DNA of 64,000 nt, taken from the NCBI RefSeq assembly GCF_020618775.1, contig NZ_JAESVB010000002.1:1-64000 (forward strand), read 5' to 3'. This DNA comes from Acidisoma silvae. Lineage in GTDB: Bacteria > Pseudomonadota > Alphaproteobacteria > Acetobacterales > Acetobacteraceae. The notes beneath the pieces were generated by a model, which was given only the letters and a program-made list of their open reading frames with translations, ran no database searches and had not been told where the DNA came from. The position numbers and the translations under genes were made by a program. Shown piece after piece: positions 36,710-46,225 of the stretch (position 1 is its first letter; every line of letters starts with the position of its first letter).

Positions 36710-37897
36710 CTATCGCGGCAGATAGCGCGCGCCGATGGCGACCAATCCGAGCAGGCCGGCCAGGCCCAGAAAGGCGATATGCAGGCTACTGGCAGCGGCG
36801 ACGAAGCCGATCAGCGCCGGCCCCACCAGAATGCCGCCATAGCCGAAGGTTGAGGCGGCCGAGATGGCCGCACTCTCAGGCATGCGGGTCTGCCGGCCGG
36901 CCGAGGAGAACAAGGAGGGCGCGACATTGGCGCAGCCGGCACCGATAATGGCAAAGCCCAGCAGCGCCAGCGGCCAAACCGGTGCGACGGTGGTGATGAC
37001 GAAACCAAGGCCGGCGCAGGCCGCCCCCCCGATGGCAAGCGGAATCCGCCCGAGCCGGGCGACGAGCCAATCTCCGCTCAAACGGCCGGCCGACATGGTC
37101 GTCGCGAAAACGGTGTAGCCGAGCCCGGCAATGGACGCCTTCATGCCGTCGCTGGCTGTCAGGAAAACCGCGCCCCAATCCAGCATCGCGCCTTCGGCCA
37201 GGAACATCACGAAGCAGAGCCCGCTGATCAGAATGACGATGCCTTTGGGAATGGCGAGAATGCTGCCACCGCCCTCCCCCCCATGCGCCAGCAGTTGCGG
37301 TGCAGCGACCGGCAGGGCGATCAGCACCACGAGGCTGGCGCAGGGAGCCGCCCAATAGACCGGGATGCCAAGGCCCATCAGGCCCACCATGCCGGCCGCG
37401 CCCAGAATGCCCCCGACACTGTACAGCCCATGGAAGCCCGACATCACCGGCCGGCCGCTCGCACGCTCGACGATAACCGCCTGGATATTGACGGCCACGC
37501 CGAAAGCACCGGCCGCCACGCCGAACAAGAACAGGGTCAAGGCCATCAAGGGCGGGCTGTCGGCAGTGGCCAGGACGGGGAGCGCCGCGGCCATGATCAG
37601 GCTGCACGCGATGATGACGATCCGGCAGCCAAGGCGATGCACCATGGCACCCGCGACCGGCATGGAAACGAGAGCCCCAGTGCCAAGGCACAGCAGCAGC
37701 AGCCCAAGCGCGTGATTGTCGAGGTCCAGCCGCGCCTTCGCATAGGGCACAAGCGGCGCCCAGGCGGCCGTCGCGAAGCCGAGCATGAAGAAAACGATTC
37801 GCGTCGCGCGGCGCTGAGCGGCTTCAGGCCCTGGGGCTGCGGCTCGCAGGACAGGGCGCGCATCATCGGCGCGGGACAGGGCGGCGGTATCGGTCAC
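36710..37897 (-). CDS. MFS transporter, YbjJ-like
   Basis: The 395-residue protein has about twelve membrane helices in two halves. After a basic, Ala-rich cytoplasmic tail, VFFMLGFATAAWAPLVPYAKARL leads to the MFS loop motif with GAMVHRLGCR. The second half has GRLSGDWLVARLGR, the equivalent loop. It resembles the YbjJ/FucP-neighbour group with fused early TM motif. Substrate unknown. As part of the AraC-MFS-esterase-esterase cluster, it could import an acetylated saccharide or other ester. Confidence 0.85.
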   Translation of the reverse strand: MTDTAALSRADDARPVLRAAAPGPEAAQRRATRIVFFMLGFATAAWAPLVPYAKARLDLDNHALGLLLLCLGTGALVSMPVAGAMVHRLGCRIVIIACSLIMAAALPVLATADSPPLMALTLFLFGVAAGAFGVAVNIQAVIVERASGRPVMSGFHGLYSVGGILGAAGMVGLMGLGIPVYWAAPCASLVVLIALPVAAPQLLAHGGEGGGSILAIPKGIVILISGLCFVMFLAEGAMLDWGAVFLTASDGMKASIAGLGYTVFATTMSAGRLSGDWLVARLGRIPLAIGGAACAGLGFVITTVAPVWPLALLGFAIIGAGCANVAPSLFSSAGRQTRMPESAAISAASTFGYGGILVGPALIGFVAAASSLHIAFLGLAGLLGLVAIGARYLPR

Positions 37898-37961
37898 GGA
37901 CAGGCCTATGGAAAGACGTCACCGCCATCCTAAGGCGGCAACGGGTCGCCCACAGCCCCAG

Positions 37962-38876
37962 CTAGGCGCGGCGTCTGATACTATTCTGGCGCGAACCACT
38001 CTGCGCCGGATAGATGGTCGCGCGCTGGCGGTGCCGGAAGGCCGTCGGCGTCTGCCCCTTCAGGGCGGCGAACTGGCGATTGAACAGCGACAGATTCTGG
38101 AAGCCGACGTCATCCGCGATGCGCGCCACCGCCATGTCGCCGGCGATCAGGAAGGAGCAGGCGCGGCCGATGCGCAGGCGGGTGATGTAATCAACCGCCG
38201 TCATCCGCGTATGGCGCCTGAACATGCGATGGAACGCGGAAACGCTGACATGAGCGATATCCGCCAGCATCGGGATGGTGACGGGTTCCGCGAAATGCCG
38301 GTGCAGATGATCGAGCACGCGCATGATGCGCGGGTCCGTCTCGACCGTCAGGCCCGCCGCACCCGGCGCATTGGTGAACGTCGTCGCGTCCCTGTCGGCG
38401 GAGACCGCCAGCAGAACCTCCAGCAGCGACACCAGGCGGGCCGCCGGGTCCAGCGCCGACATGGCTTCGATCCGAGGGCGGACAGCGGCACGGGTCGCAT
38501 GGCTGAAGCACACGCCTTGGGCCGATGCCGCCAGCAGCGGCCGCAGCCGCGCCATTTCGGGGAACAGCGCCAGCAGGCTGTCGGCCCAGGCATGGCTGAA
38601 CCAGATGACGAGCGCGATATGCGGGCGGGCCGGGTCGACCGCCGCCTCCGAACACCAGCTGTGCGGAATGCCGGGACCGATGAAGACGAGGTCACCGTCA
38701 TCATAGGCATCGACATCGCTGCCGATATAGCGATGGCCCCGGCTATTCAGCGTCAGCGTGAGTTCGTATTCGGGATGGTGATGCCATTCGAAGGGAATGC
38801 GCTCCGGCATCCGCCTGTCGAGGAGAGCCCAGGACGCGCCTTCATCCGGCGTCACCTTTTCGAAGATCGGCTTCAT
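37962..38876 (-). CDS. AraC family regulator with cupin sensor domain
   Basis: The 304-residue protein has an N-terminal cupin-like ligand domain (IPFEWHHHPEYELTLTL, then DDGDLVFIGPGIPHSW) and a C-terminal AraC domain (VTIPMLADIAHVSVSAFHRMFRRH, then RIADDVGFQNLSLFNRQFAALKG). It is the first gene of a leftward group with the MFS transporter and two esterases and probably activates them in response to a sugar or ester ligand. It is divergent from the DUF1203 gene. Confidence 0.88.
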   Translation of the reverse strand: MKPIFEKVTPDEGASWALLDRRMPERIPFEWHHHPEYELTLTLNSRGHRYIGSDVDAYDDGDLVFIGPGIPHSWCSEAAVDPARPHIALVIWFSHAWADSLLALFPEMARLRPLLAASAQGVCFSHATRAAVRPRIEAMSALDPAARLVSLLEVLLAVSADRDATTFTNAPGAAGLTVETDPRIMRVLDHLHRHFAEPVTIPMLADIAHVSVSAFHRMFRRHTRMTAVDYITRLRIGRACSFLIAGDMAVARIADDVGFQNLSLFNRQFAALKGQTPTAFRHRQRATIYPAQSGSRQNSIRRRA

Positions 38877-39010
38877 GATGCTGTCTCATGCGAACCATGG
38901 TTTCACGCCAGGATCGTATCACATTCTGCGGGAAGACGTGGTCCGGTTTCGGCCAGACGGCTTGCCTGCTTTCTGCTTCCTTGCGGTCTCCCGTCAGGAG
39001 GCAGAAGCCC

Positions 39011-39499
39011 ATGCCCGCATTTCGCTGCATCGCCATCAAGACTGAGATCGCCGACCGCTTTCGCCGGACCGGCCGCGATGACAACGGCAATGCGCTGCGC
39101 CGCGTAACGGTAACGGAAGCCGGCGGCTTCCCCTGCCGCCATTGCCTGCGGAACGGGAGCGTGGGCGAGACCATGCTGCTCGGGTCCTACAACCTGCCCA
39201 AGCCGCAAGGCATCTATTGGACGCCGAGCCCGATCTTCATTCACGACATCGCCTGCCCGCGCGCGGAAGCGGTGAACGCTGTCGCACCGATCGTGCGGGG
39301 CAATGACCTTGTATCGGTCCGTGCTTATGACGCCGCCGGCCAGTGCCTCTATGACCTGGGGACAGTCTGCGCGGGACATGACGTCGATGCGCCGCTGGAC
39401 CGCGCGCTAAGTGATTGCAGAACCGCCTTCGTCAATATCCACACCGCCCGGCCGGGCTGCCTGCTGTCGCTGGTGGAGCGGGTGCCGGAGCCGGCTTGA
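39011..39499 (+). CDS. DUF1203 domain protein
   Basis: The 162-residue protein has the DUF1203 pattern: FRCIAIKTEIADRFRR at the start, EAGGFPCRHCLRNGSVGETMLLGSYNLP in the middle, then IYWTPSPIFIHDIACPRA. The function of the family is not known to me; some members sit near genes for redox or nucleotide metabolism. A good ribosome binding site (AGGAGGCAG) precedes the chosen ATG; a much longer frame upstream is divergent promoter DNA for the AraC gene and was rejected. Confidence 0.75.
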   Translation: MPAFRCIAIKTEIADRFRRTGRDDNGNALRRVTVTEAGGFPCRHCLRNGSVGETMLLGSYNLPKPQGIYWTPSPIFIHDIACPRAEAVNAVAPIVRGNDLVSVRAYDAAGQCLYDLGTVCAGHDVDAPLDRALSDCRTAFVNIHTARPGCLLSLVERVPEPA

Positions 39500-39566
39500 A
39501 CAAAGCCGGTCGGCTGAGACGGGGGAAAGCGGTCTATTCGGTTTTAATGTCTACCAACCAAAACCG
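39491..39566. other. Two hairpins after the DUF1203 gene
   Basis: CCGGCTT (39491-39497) pairs with AAGCCGG (39503-39509) across the stop codon. Further on, CGGTTTT (39539-39545) pairs with AAAACCG (39560-39566). Neither is followed by a long U-run. The 130-bp gap around them is AT-rich (including CTATTTTTTG) and marks the left edge of a group of genes that looks lower in GC. Confidence 0.4.
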
Positions 39567-39631
39567 GATAAGGCGCACACTATTTTTTGATCTGACAACA
39601 CTTTAACTTACAATATTGGGCTTCTGATTCT

Positions 39632-40102
39632 CTAGCCCTTCGACGGCCAAACAACAGCCAAATGAGAATGCGTGATGCGCCACTCTCCGTCGAGACGTTG
39701 GTACTTATCCCGATAGAGCCCGAGAAGCAGCAACGGATTGGGGTCGGGCTTTGACGCTGTTTCAAAGTCGATGAGATAGCAGTGACCTTCGGCAAGGTCC
39801 GGGCCAAGAAACTTTATTGAATGGTTCGTGACCGCGTGAAGAAAAGGATATGAGTTGCGACCGTCCCGATCGAAATCTTTGTAGGCCTGCGCCAGGCCGG
39901 CTTTGATTTCGCTCAAGCCGCGCATGGCGCCGATTGTGACTTCCACAACGGCATCGGCAGCGAACACCCGATCGAGCAGATCAATGTCGTTGCCGTCGAG
40001 ATAGTCGCTGTATTGAAAGCGAAGATTTCGAATATCCTCAATATCGAGGAGATTTTGCAATTTACGCAAAAGACCCGAATCGGCACCTGCCAAATCAGAC
40101 AA
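39632..40102 (-). CDS. NTF2-like/SnoaL-like protein
   Basis: The 156-residue alpha+beta cone-fold protein has the helix QNLLDIEDIRNLRFQYSDYLDGNDIDLL, then VFAADAVVEVTIGAMRG and a C-terminal YQRLDGEWRITHSHLAVVW. Members include isomerases, hydratases and dehydratases as well as ligand-binding proteins. I used a TTG start with ribosome binding site AGGGAG that overlaps the Old Yellow Enzyme stop; a frame start much further upstream would overlap that gene by 230 bases. The overlap suggests joint translation with the reductase and a shared substrate. Specific function is unknown. Confidence 0.75.
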   Translation of the reverse strand: MSDLAGADSGLLRKLQNLLDIEDIRNLRFQYSDYLDGNDIDLLDRVFAADAVVEVTIGAMRGLSEIKAGLAQAYKDFDRDGRNSYPFLHAVTNHSIKFLGPDLAEGHCYLIDFETASKPDPNPLLLLGLYRDKYQRLDGEWRITHSHLAVVWPSKG

Positions 40103-41219
40103 CGGACTTCTCCCTAGCCTGAAATTCTTTGAATGTAGGATAATCGGTGTAGCCCGCCTCTCCGGCATTTCCATAGAAGGTCGCCCGATCGGGTGTAGCC
40201 AGAGGCCAGCCGTTTCGGAGACGGTCCACGAGATCCGGGTTTGCAATAAATGGCCGGCCAAATGCGATAAGGGTGAGGTCTCCGGTATCCAGCGCGGTTT
40301 CGGCGGTATCACGGCTGAAGCCGCCGGCTGCAATCAGCGTGCCGCGATAAGACCGGCGGAACGAGGCGGGAAAATCCTCAGGCATCTTTTCAGCGCCAAT
40401 GGTCAACTGGTCGCTGAGATGCACATAGGCAAGGTTGCGCCGATCAAGCTCGGCGGCAAGGGTAACCCATGTTGCGGTCTCGTCGTCGTAGGGCCGCATG
40501 TCATAAAGTCGACCGAAGGGTGATATCCTGACCGCAACGCGGTTTGAGCCAAGCTCGGCGGCTATGGCATCAAGAGTTTCGAGCATAAACCGCAGGCGAT
40601 TTGCAATCGAGCCGCCGTAACGATCCGTACGGTTATTGAGGTCACCGTTGATGAATTGCTCGAAGAGATAGCCATTCGCGCCATGCAACTCCACACCATC
40701 GAATCCGGCATCGATCGCCAAGCGTGCTGCCTTCACAAAATCCTGTGTCACCCGCCCCACATCTGCCGTCTCAAGCGCCCGTGGCAGGGTTGCCGGCACC
40801 ATGCCGGGGTCGCCACTATCCGTCAGACCGTAAGCTTTGCAGTTTTCGGCAGCGACAGCTGTGGATGACACGGGCGGCTGACCGGCAGGCTGCAAGGAGG
40901 TGTGCGACATGCGCCCGACATGCCAAAGCTGCGCGAAAATTCGGCCGCCTTTCGCATGCACCGCGTCGGTGACCCGGCGCCAGCCCGCTGCCTGTTCAAG
41001 CGTATAGAGGCCGGGGTTAAAAAGGTAGCCGCATCCTTCCTGAGAGATTGGCGCCCCCTCGCTGATGATGAGGCCGGCGCTTGCCCGCTGGCTGTAATAG
41101 AGCACCGTCAAATCGTCGGGGATCGTCGTTGTCGCCCGCGCCCGTGTCATCGGGGCCATCACGACACGATTGGCCAAGGGCAGTCCCGCGAGGTCAAAAG
41201 GTTCGAATAAAAGGCTCAT
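40095..41219 (-). CDS. Old Yellow Enzyme family ene-reductase, NemA-like
   Basis: The 374-residue FMN barrel reduces activated alkenes, and in some cases maleimides or nitro esters, with NAD(P)H. Visible motifs are NRVVMAPMTRARA, IFAQLWHVGRMSH, the His/Asn pair in GVELHGANGYLFEQFINGDLNNRTDRYGGSIANR, and LIAFGRPFIANPDLVDRL. The ATG before SLLFEPFDL is the standard start; the 69 codons upstream belong to the intergenic region and the LysR start. It is divergent from a LysR regulator, as is common for detoxifying reductases, and coupled to an NTF2-like gene. Confidence 0.9.
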   Translation of the reverse strand: MSLLFEPFDLAGLPLANRVVMAPMTRARATTTIPDDLTVLYYSQRASAGLIISEGAPISQEGCGYLFNPGLYTLEQAAGWRRVTDAVHAKGGRIFAQLWHVGRMSHTSLQPAGQPPVSSTAVAAENCKAYGLTDSGDPGMVPATLPRALETADVGRVTQDFVKAARLAIDAGFDGVELHGANGYLFEQFINGDLNNRTDRYGGSIANRLRFMLETLDAIAAELGSNRVAVRISPFGRLYDMRPYDDETATWVTLAAELDRRNLAYVHLSDQLTIGAEKMPEDFPASFRRSYRGTLIAAGGFSRDTAETALDTGDLTLIAFGRPFIANPDLVDRLRNGWPLATPDRATFYGNAGEAGYTDYPTFKEFQAREKSVV

Positions 41220-41260
41220 GTAATCATCCCTATCTTTACTCCGATGTAATGCCTCTCCAG

Positions 41261-41275
41261 GGCGAGATAATCGCC
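41261..41275. promoter_or_regulatory. GGCGA-N5-TCGCC dyad, candidate LysR operator
   Basis: GGCGA (41261-41265) and TCGCC (41271-41275) are perfect inverted arms in the 90-bp gap between the divergent reductase and LysR genes. LysR regulators usually bind such interrupted dyads near their own promoter. The identification rests on position and symmetry only. Confidence 0.4.
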
Positions 41276-41310
41276 TTGCATGGATGATCACTTCGTCCCA
41301 TGGTTCCAGA

Positions 41311-42234
41311 ATGGCAGAGCAAACCGGGCGTTTCGACGGAATTATCGAGTTTGTTGAGGCCGCCCGTTTGGGCAGTTTCACGGCCGCTGGCAATCTGCTG
41401 GGTGTCACGAACTCAGCCATTGGCAAAAGTGTTACCCGTCTTGAGGCGCGGCTGGGAACGAAGCTGCTTCACCGCACCACGCGCAAATTGACGCTGACGA
41501 ATGAAGGCGAAGCCTATTTTGAGAGCTGCCTCGGAATTATGGATCAGCTGGAAAGTGTTGAAACAAGCCTGGCAACAGGCCGGGCGACGCCACTGGGCAG
41601 GGTCCGGCTGGATCTGCCCGCTGCTTTCGGGCGGCGCCACATCCTGCCCATACTGAATGCTTTGTCCCTGCAATACGCGCGGCTGGATTTCTCGGTCAAT
41701 TTCTCTGAACGGACAGCGGACATCATCGCGGAAGGCATCGATCTAGCCATCAGGATCGGAGCCTTGGGCGATCATGCGGACCTTGTCGCGAAGCGGCTTG
41801 GGACGCAGCGGCTCATGATCTGCGCGGCGCCATCCTATCTGTCTCGCCATGGCCAGCCGACTGAACTGGCCGAACTCAGTCGGCGTGATTGCTTTGGCGG
41901 CTGGCGTCGCAATCAACGTCCTGGATGGCTCATCAAGGATGCCGCCGGCAATACTGCATTCGAAGAAATTCGCGTTCGCCACGAATTCAGTGATGGCGAA
42001 GCCATGGTCAGTGCGGCACTTGCGGGATGTGGCCTTTGCCAGCTTCCGACCTGGCTGATTGGAGACCATCTCAGGTCTGGTTCTCTGGTCTCGGTTCTAG
42101 AATCCTTTTCTGGTGCCGAGATGCCCATACATGCGCTTTGGCCACGCTCACGCTATATGCAGCCGAAATTAAGGGTTGTGATCGACGCCGTTACGAAGGC
42201 GGCGCTCGCAGCCAACTCGGGCTTCGATATGTGA
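41311..42234 (+). CDS. LysR family transcriptional regulator
   Basis: The 307-residue protein has an N-terminal winged helix (DGIIEFVEAARLGSFTAAGNLLG, then KSVTRLEARLGTKLLHRTTRKLTLT) and a C-terminal substrate-binding fold (VNFSERTADIIAEGIDLAIRIGAL). It probably regulates the divergent Old Yellow Enzyme gene. Two ATGs are possible, 9 codons apart; I favour the second because the helix-turn-helix then begins at the usual distance. Neither has a good ribosome binding site. Codon use looks less GC-rich than in core genes nearby. Confidence 0.85.
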   Translation: MAEQTGRFDGIIEFVEAARLGSFTAAGNLLGVTNSAIGKSVTRLEARLGTKLLHRTTRKLTLTNEGEAYFESCLGIMDQLESVETSLATGRATPLGRVRLDLPAAFGRRHILPILNALSLQYARLDFSVNFSERTADIIAEGIDLAIRIGALGDHADLVAKRLGTQRLMICAAPSYLSRHGQPTELAELSRRDCFGGWRRNQRPGWLIKDAAGNTAFEEIRVRHEFSDGEAMVSAALAGCGLCQLPTWLIGDHLRSGSLVSVLESFSGAEMPIHALWPRSRYMQPKLRVVIDAVTKAALAANSGFDM

Positions 42235-42322
42235 ATTTTGCCCCGCTTTTGGGGAAGGCAGCGATAGCGCCTTAACATCTCACGCGGGTCAAAACCTGAC
42301 CTCGCTTGTCTGATATCCGGCT

Positions 42323-42736
42323 TTACTCAGAAACGCACGGCACGGCAGAGATGATGACCTGCGCGAAGGCGTAAGGATATTCATCCGTCATGGTCAGCGC
42401 GACCTGCGCCTCCATCCCCGGCGGGGTGAGTTCCGCCAGACGCCGGGCGGCACCACCCGTCAGTTTCAGCGTCGGCGCGCCGGAGGGCAGGTTGACGACG
42501 CCCAGGTCCGACATGAAGACGCCGGCATTGAAGCCTGTGCCCAGCGCCTTGGCGCAGGCTTCCTTGGCGGCGAAACGCTTGGCGAAGGTCGGCGCCTGCA
42601 ATTTTTCCGTGCGTCGCAGCGCTTTTCTCCGCTCGGTCTCTGTAAACACACGCTCCAGAAAGCGATCGCCAAAGCGAGAAATTGCCTTTTCAACCCTGCG
42701 GATGTCGCAAAGATCAGACCCGATACCGATGATCAT
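42323..42736 (-). CDS. acpS: Holo-[acyl-carrier-protein] synthase
   Basis: It transfers phosphopantetheine from CoA to acyl carrier protein. The 137-residue AcpS has [18 protein letters not shown], with magnesium-binding Asp8, and [17 protein letters not shown] with the second acidic ligand. The C-terminal strand [22 protein letters not shown] is standard. It starts at an ATG that shares a base with the rsh stop (TGATG), a linkage typical of alphaproteobacteria. Confidence 0.95.
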   Translation of the reverse strand: MIIGIGSDLCDIRRVEKAISRFGDRFLERVFTETERRKALRRTEKLQAPTFAKRFAAKEACAKALGTGFNAGVFMSDLGVVNLPSGAPTLKLTGGAARRLAELTPPGMEAQVALTMTDEYPYAFAQVIISAVPCVSE

Positions 42737-45060
42737 CAGCCCTTGGCCCGTTCGACTTGCGTGATACCGCTGGTCGCGCGCAGGCCGGCGATGACGGTGG
42801 AGAGATGGCGCAGGTTGCGCACCTCCACATCCAGCAGGATTTCACAAAAATCCTGCTGCCGGCTGACGACACGAAGATTGAGCACCGAACCGTCATGCTT
42901 GGTGACGGCGTTGGAGATATTGGGCAGCAGGTCGCGGTCATTGGTCGCGATGATGCTGACGCGGCCGGAATAGGCCTGCCCGCCCCGTGCGGACGGCGGC
43001 AGCGTGTCATCCCATTCGACATCGAGAAAACGCTCGGGCGTCGCGGCGAAACTCTGCAACTGCGGGCAGTCCCGCGTGTGGATGGTCACACCCCGCCCGG
43101 TGGCGACGATGCCGACGATCGGGTCACCCGGCAGCGGATGGCAGCAGCCGGCGTAGCTGACGACCATGCCGGAGATAAGGCCGCGAATGGGTGGGCCGGC
43201 AGCACTGTCATCGGATTTGGAACCCGCGCGGCCGGCCGGGCGCGGCGGCAGGCCCATGCCCGGCAGCAGGCGCGGCGCCCGCGCCGTCTCCCGCATTTCC
43301 GGATAGGCGGCATGGACAACATCCTTTGGCCCGACATGGCCGCTGGCGACCGCGACATAAAGGTCATCGACCGTCAGCAGTTTCAGCGTCTTCAGCGCAG
43401 GTTCCAGCGCGCGCTCGGACCCGTCCAGCCCTTCCTGACGGAAGGCCTTGGCCAGCACTGCCCTACCCTGCTCGCGATTGATGGTGCGCTGCTGTTGCGC
43501 CACGAAGCGGCGGATGCGCGCCCGCGCCTTGCCGGTAACGACGAAACGCTCCCACTGCGGGGAAGGCGTGCCGCCACGGGCGGTCATGATCTCAACCTGA
43601 TCGCCGTTCTGCAGCTCGTAGCGCAGCGGCATCAGGCGACCGTTGATCTTGGCGCCGACGCAAGTATCGCCCACCTGACTGTGGACGGCATAGGCGAAAT
43701 CGACCGGCGTCGCGCCACGCGGCAGCTGGATCAGCTCGCCCTTGGGCGTAAAGCAGAAGACCTGGTCGTGATAGAGTTCGAGCTTGGTGTTTTCCAGGAA
43801 CTCGTCCGCTGCCTGGCTGTTCTCCAGGATTTCGAGAAGATCCTGCACCCAGCGGAAGCGTTGCAGGTCAGCCGCCGCCTGCGGGTCGCGGTCCTTGTAC
43901 AGCCAATGCGCGGCAACGCCGTTTTCCGCGATATTGTGCATCTCGAATGTCCTGATCTGGACTTCGATCTTCTGATTGCGCGGCTCGCGCAGCGTCACAC
44001 CCGTATGGATGCTTTTATAGCCGTTGGCCTTTGGCGTTGATATGTAGTCCTTGAACCGCCCGGCGATGACAGGGAAAGCCGAATGGATAGCGCCCAGCGC
44101 GATATAGCATTCGTCCCGCGTCTTCACGAGAAGACGGAAGGCCATGATGTCGGACAGCTGCTCGTAGGCCACATTGCGCTTCTGCATCTTCTCCCAGATG
44201 GAGAAGGGCGATTTCTCGCGGCCTGTGACTTCGATATTGGTCAGCCCGGCATCTCGGCAGACGCGGATGAGCTGGCGCCGCACTTCCTCGATGACATCGG
44301 CACCCTGGCCGCGCAGGAAGTTGAGCCGCGCCTGGATGCTGTCGAAAGCCTCAGGCTCCAGCTGCGCGAAAGAGAGATTTTGTAGCTCGCTCTTGATCGC
44401 ATCCATGCCGATGCGGCCGGCAAGCGGCGCGTAGATTTCCATCGTTTCACGGGCGATGCGCTGGCGGCGGCTTTCGCGATCCATGAAATGCAGCGTCCGC
44501 ATATTATGCAGACGGTCGGCGAGTTTGACGAGCAGGACACGGATGTCCTTGCTCAGCGCCAGCACCAGCTTGCGGAAATTCTCAGCCTGTTTGGTGCGGT
44601 CGGATTGCAGCTCAAGCCGGGTGAGCTTGGTGACGCCATCGACGAGCAGCGCCACGTCCGGGCCGAACTGCTGCTCGATCTGCGCCTGGGTGACGCCCGT
44701 ATCCTCGATCGTATCGTGCAGCAGACCGGTGATGATGCTGCCCGGGTCAAGCCGGTAGCCCGCCAGGATATCGGCGACCGCGAGAGGATGGGTGATATAG
44801 GGGTCGCCGTTGTCGCGCTTCTGCTCGGCATGCGCGGAAGAGGCGAGAACGAAGGCGCGGTCGATCTGACCGGTATCGACCTTCGCGTCATAGGTTTGGA
44901 TTTTGGTGGTCAGCGCCTTTTCAAGCGCCGCGAAAGGCAGGGTTTCGGCACCCTGCCCTGCACTCCCTTGAGCGTCTGGCCGGCCCGATGCCACGCCGTC
45001 AGGCGCGCGCAGAGGACCGATCAGACCATGGACGGCGTGAAACCGTCGTCCAACGCCCAT
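42736..45060 (-). CDS. rsh: Bifunctional (p)ppGpp synthetase/hydrolase of the RelA/SpoT family
   Basis: This 774-residue protein makes and degrades the alarmone ppGpp. The hydrolase HD domain (about 60-200) carries [14 protein letters not shown] and [10 protein letters not shown] with His115-Asp116. The synthetase domain includes the RFKD motif ([21 protein letters not shown]), the RxKD type of bifunctional enzymes. A TGS domain ([24 protein letters not shown]) and a C-terminal ACT domain follow. It sits between rpoZ (6 nt gap) and acpS, the conserved alphaproteobacterial order. With the one-cysteine DksA in the same window, the stringent response looks complete. The first 40 residues are weakly conserved, so the start could be later. 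Confidence 0.95.
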   Translation of the reverse strand: MGVGRRFHAVHGLIGPLRAPDGVASGRPDAQGSAGQGAETLPFAALEKALTTKIQTYDAKVDTGQIDRAFVLASSAHAEQKRDNGDPYITHPLAVADILAGYRLDPGSIITGLLHDTIEDTGVTQAQIEQQFGPDVALLVDGVTKLTRLELQSDRTKQAENFRKLVLALSKDIRVLLVKLADRLHNMRTLHFMDRESRRQRIARETMEIYAPLAGRIGMDAIKSELQNLSFAQLEPEAFDSIQARLNFLRGQGADVIEEVRRQLIRVCRDAGLTNIEVTGREKSPFSIWEKMQKRNVAYEQLSDIMAFRLLVKTRDECYIALGAIHSAFPVIAGRFKDYISTPKANGYKSIHTGVTLREPRNQKIEVQIRTFEMHNIAENGVAAHWLYKDRDPQAAADLQRFRWVQDLLEILENSQAADEFLENTKLELYHDQVFCFTPKGELIQLPRGATPVDFAYAVHSQVGDTCVGAKINGRLMPLRYELQNGDQVEIMTARGGTPSPQWERFVVTGKARARIRRFVAQQQRTINREQGRAVLAKAFRQEGLDGSERALEPALKTLKLLTVDDLYVAVASGHVGPKDVVHAAYPEMRETARAPRLLPGMGLPPRPAGRAGSKSDDSAAGPPIRGLISGMVVSYAGCCHPLPGDPIVGIVATGRGVTIHTRDCPQLQSFAATPERFLDVEWDDTLPPSARGGQAYSGRVSIIATNDRDLLPNISNAVTKHDGSVLNLRVVSRQQDFCEILLDVEVRNLRHLSTVIAGLRATSGITQVERAKG

Positions 45061-45066
45061 CGCTTC

Positions 45067-45462
45067 TTATCGCCGACCGCGACCGCCGAGTTCAGCCTCG
45101 ATCGCCGCTTCCAGGTCGAGAGAAGAATCATTTGCCATGCTGGCACTCTCTTCCTCGGCGGACACGTCCTGCAAGCCGAAAATATTCTGGTCGGTCGGGA
45201 TAAGATCCATGACCTCCTCATCGGCGGGCTCAGGCTCCGGCGCGCGGGACAAGGTGCGGACCAGATCGCCTTCCAGGCGGTCCAGATCGACATTCTCGTC
45301 CGCGATTTCGCGCAGCGCGACGACAGGGTTTTTGTCATTGTCGCGGTCCAGAGTCAGCTCCTCGCCGCGCGCGATATTCCGCGCCCGCTGCGAGGCCAGC
45401 AGAACCAGCTCAAAGCGGTTCGGAACCTGCACAATGCAATCTTCAACGGTGACACGCGCCAT
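45067..45462 (-). CDS. rpoZ: RNA polymerase omega subunit
   Basis: The 131-residue omega subunit begins [30 protein letters not shown], the universal omega start, followed by [14 protein letters not shown]. The acidic C-terminal extension (about 70-131) is common in alphaproteobacteria. In E. coli omega takes part in the ppGpp site of RNA polymerase. Its coupling to rsh is typical of this class. Confidence 0.95.
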   Translation of the reverse strand: MARVTVEDCIVQVPNRFELVLLASQRARNIARGEELTLDRDNDKNPVVALREIADENVDLDRLEGDLVRTLSRAPEPEPADEEVMDLIPTDQNIFGLQDVSAEEESASMANDSSLDLEAAIEAELGGRGRR

Positions 45463-45531
45463 CCGCTCAATCTCCGTGGAAAGATGAGTGAACCCGCTCA
45501 GTAACCCGTCAGCCCGGCAGGCGCAAGGATT

Positions 45532-46080
45532 CTAGGTCCGACCCGTGGCATGGCTGGCATCCAGCCCTGCTCGAAAGGGCTGGATTTCGGCCAATTCAAT
45601 GGCCTGATCGGGCAGATCCGCCAGCAGGTCCGCCGCTGTCCGGCCCAGCACCGGATGGCGCCAAGCGGGGGCGACATCGATCAGCGGGACAAGCACAAAG
45701 GCGCGGTCTTGCATGCGGGGATGCGGCAGAATGGGGTCCGGCACTGGCGGCTGGCGGACCAGATCGCCCATCGCGATCAGGTCCAGGTCCAGGCTGCGGG
45801 GCGCGTTGGGCACGCTGCGAGTGCGGCCGAAGCGCGACTCGACCGCCAGGACATCGGCCAGCAACCGGGCCGGATCGGCCGCGCCAGACAGGCGCATGAC
45901 GCCGTTGATATAGGGCGGCTGATCGGAGACCGGAATGGGCGCCGTCGCGTAGAAGCGGGACACAGCCTCCAGCCGCAGACCCGGTAGGTCGCCCGCGGCC
46001 ATGATGGCCCGCCGGCAGGTTTCATGCGCGGCACAGCCGTCCGGTCCGGGCAGGTTGGCGCCGAATGCGATCAGGATCAT
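45532..46080 (-). CDS. folK: Hydroxymethyldihydropterin pyrophosphokinase
   Basis: It attaches pyrophosphate from ATP to 6-hydroxymethyl-7,8-dihydropterin in folate synthesis. The 182-residue protein has MILIAFGANLPGPDG, a central SRFYATAPIPVSDQPPYINGV and the signature PRSLDLDLIAMGD, then ILPHPRMQDRAFVLVPL. A start 17 codons earlier is possible but reads as leader. folP and folB are not adjacent. It follows rpoZ upstream on the same strand with a 69-nt gap. Confidence 0.94.
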   Translation of the reverse strand: MILIAFGANLPGPDGCAAHETCRRAIMAAGDLPGLRLEAVSRFYATAPIPVSDQPPYINGVMRLSGAADPARLLADVLAVESRFGRTRSVPNAPRSLDLDLIAMGDLVRQPPVPDPILPHPRMQDRAFVLVPLIDVAPAWRHPVLGRTAADLLADLPDQAIELAEIQPFRAGLDASHATGRT

Positions 46081-46225
46081 GGGCGTGCTCCTGCCGCACG
46101 GGGCTGCCGCATGCAAGACGATATCAAGCAATAGACCCGATGATGCGTTTGCGGCCGGGCCGCGCTATGCCACAAGAGATAAGAAGATACACGTCCAGGT
46201 TGTGGCGTGAGCTGGGAGAGGCCGG

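Noticed and set aside
39632-40333. 233-codon version of the NTF2-like protein
   Set aside because: The extra 77 N-terminal codons overlap the end of the Old Yellow Enzyme gene and look non-coding; the TTG at 40102 has a proper ribosome binding site.
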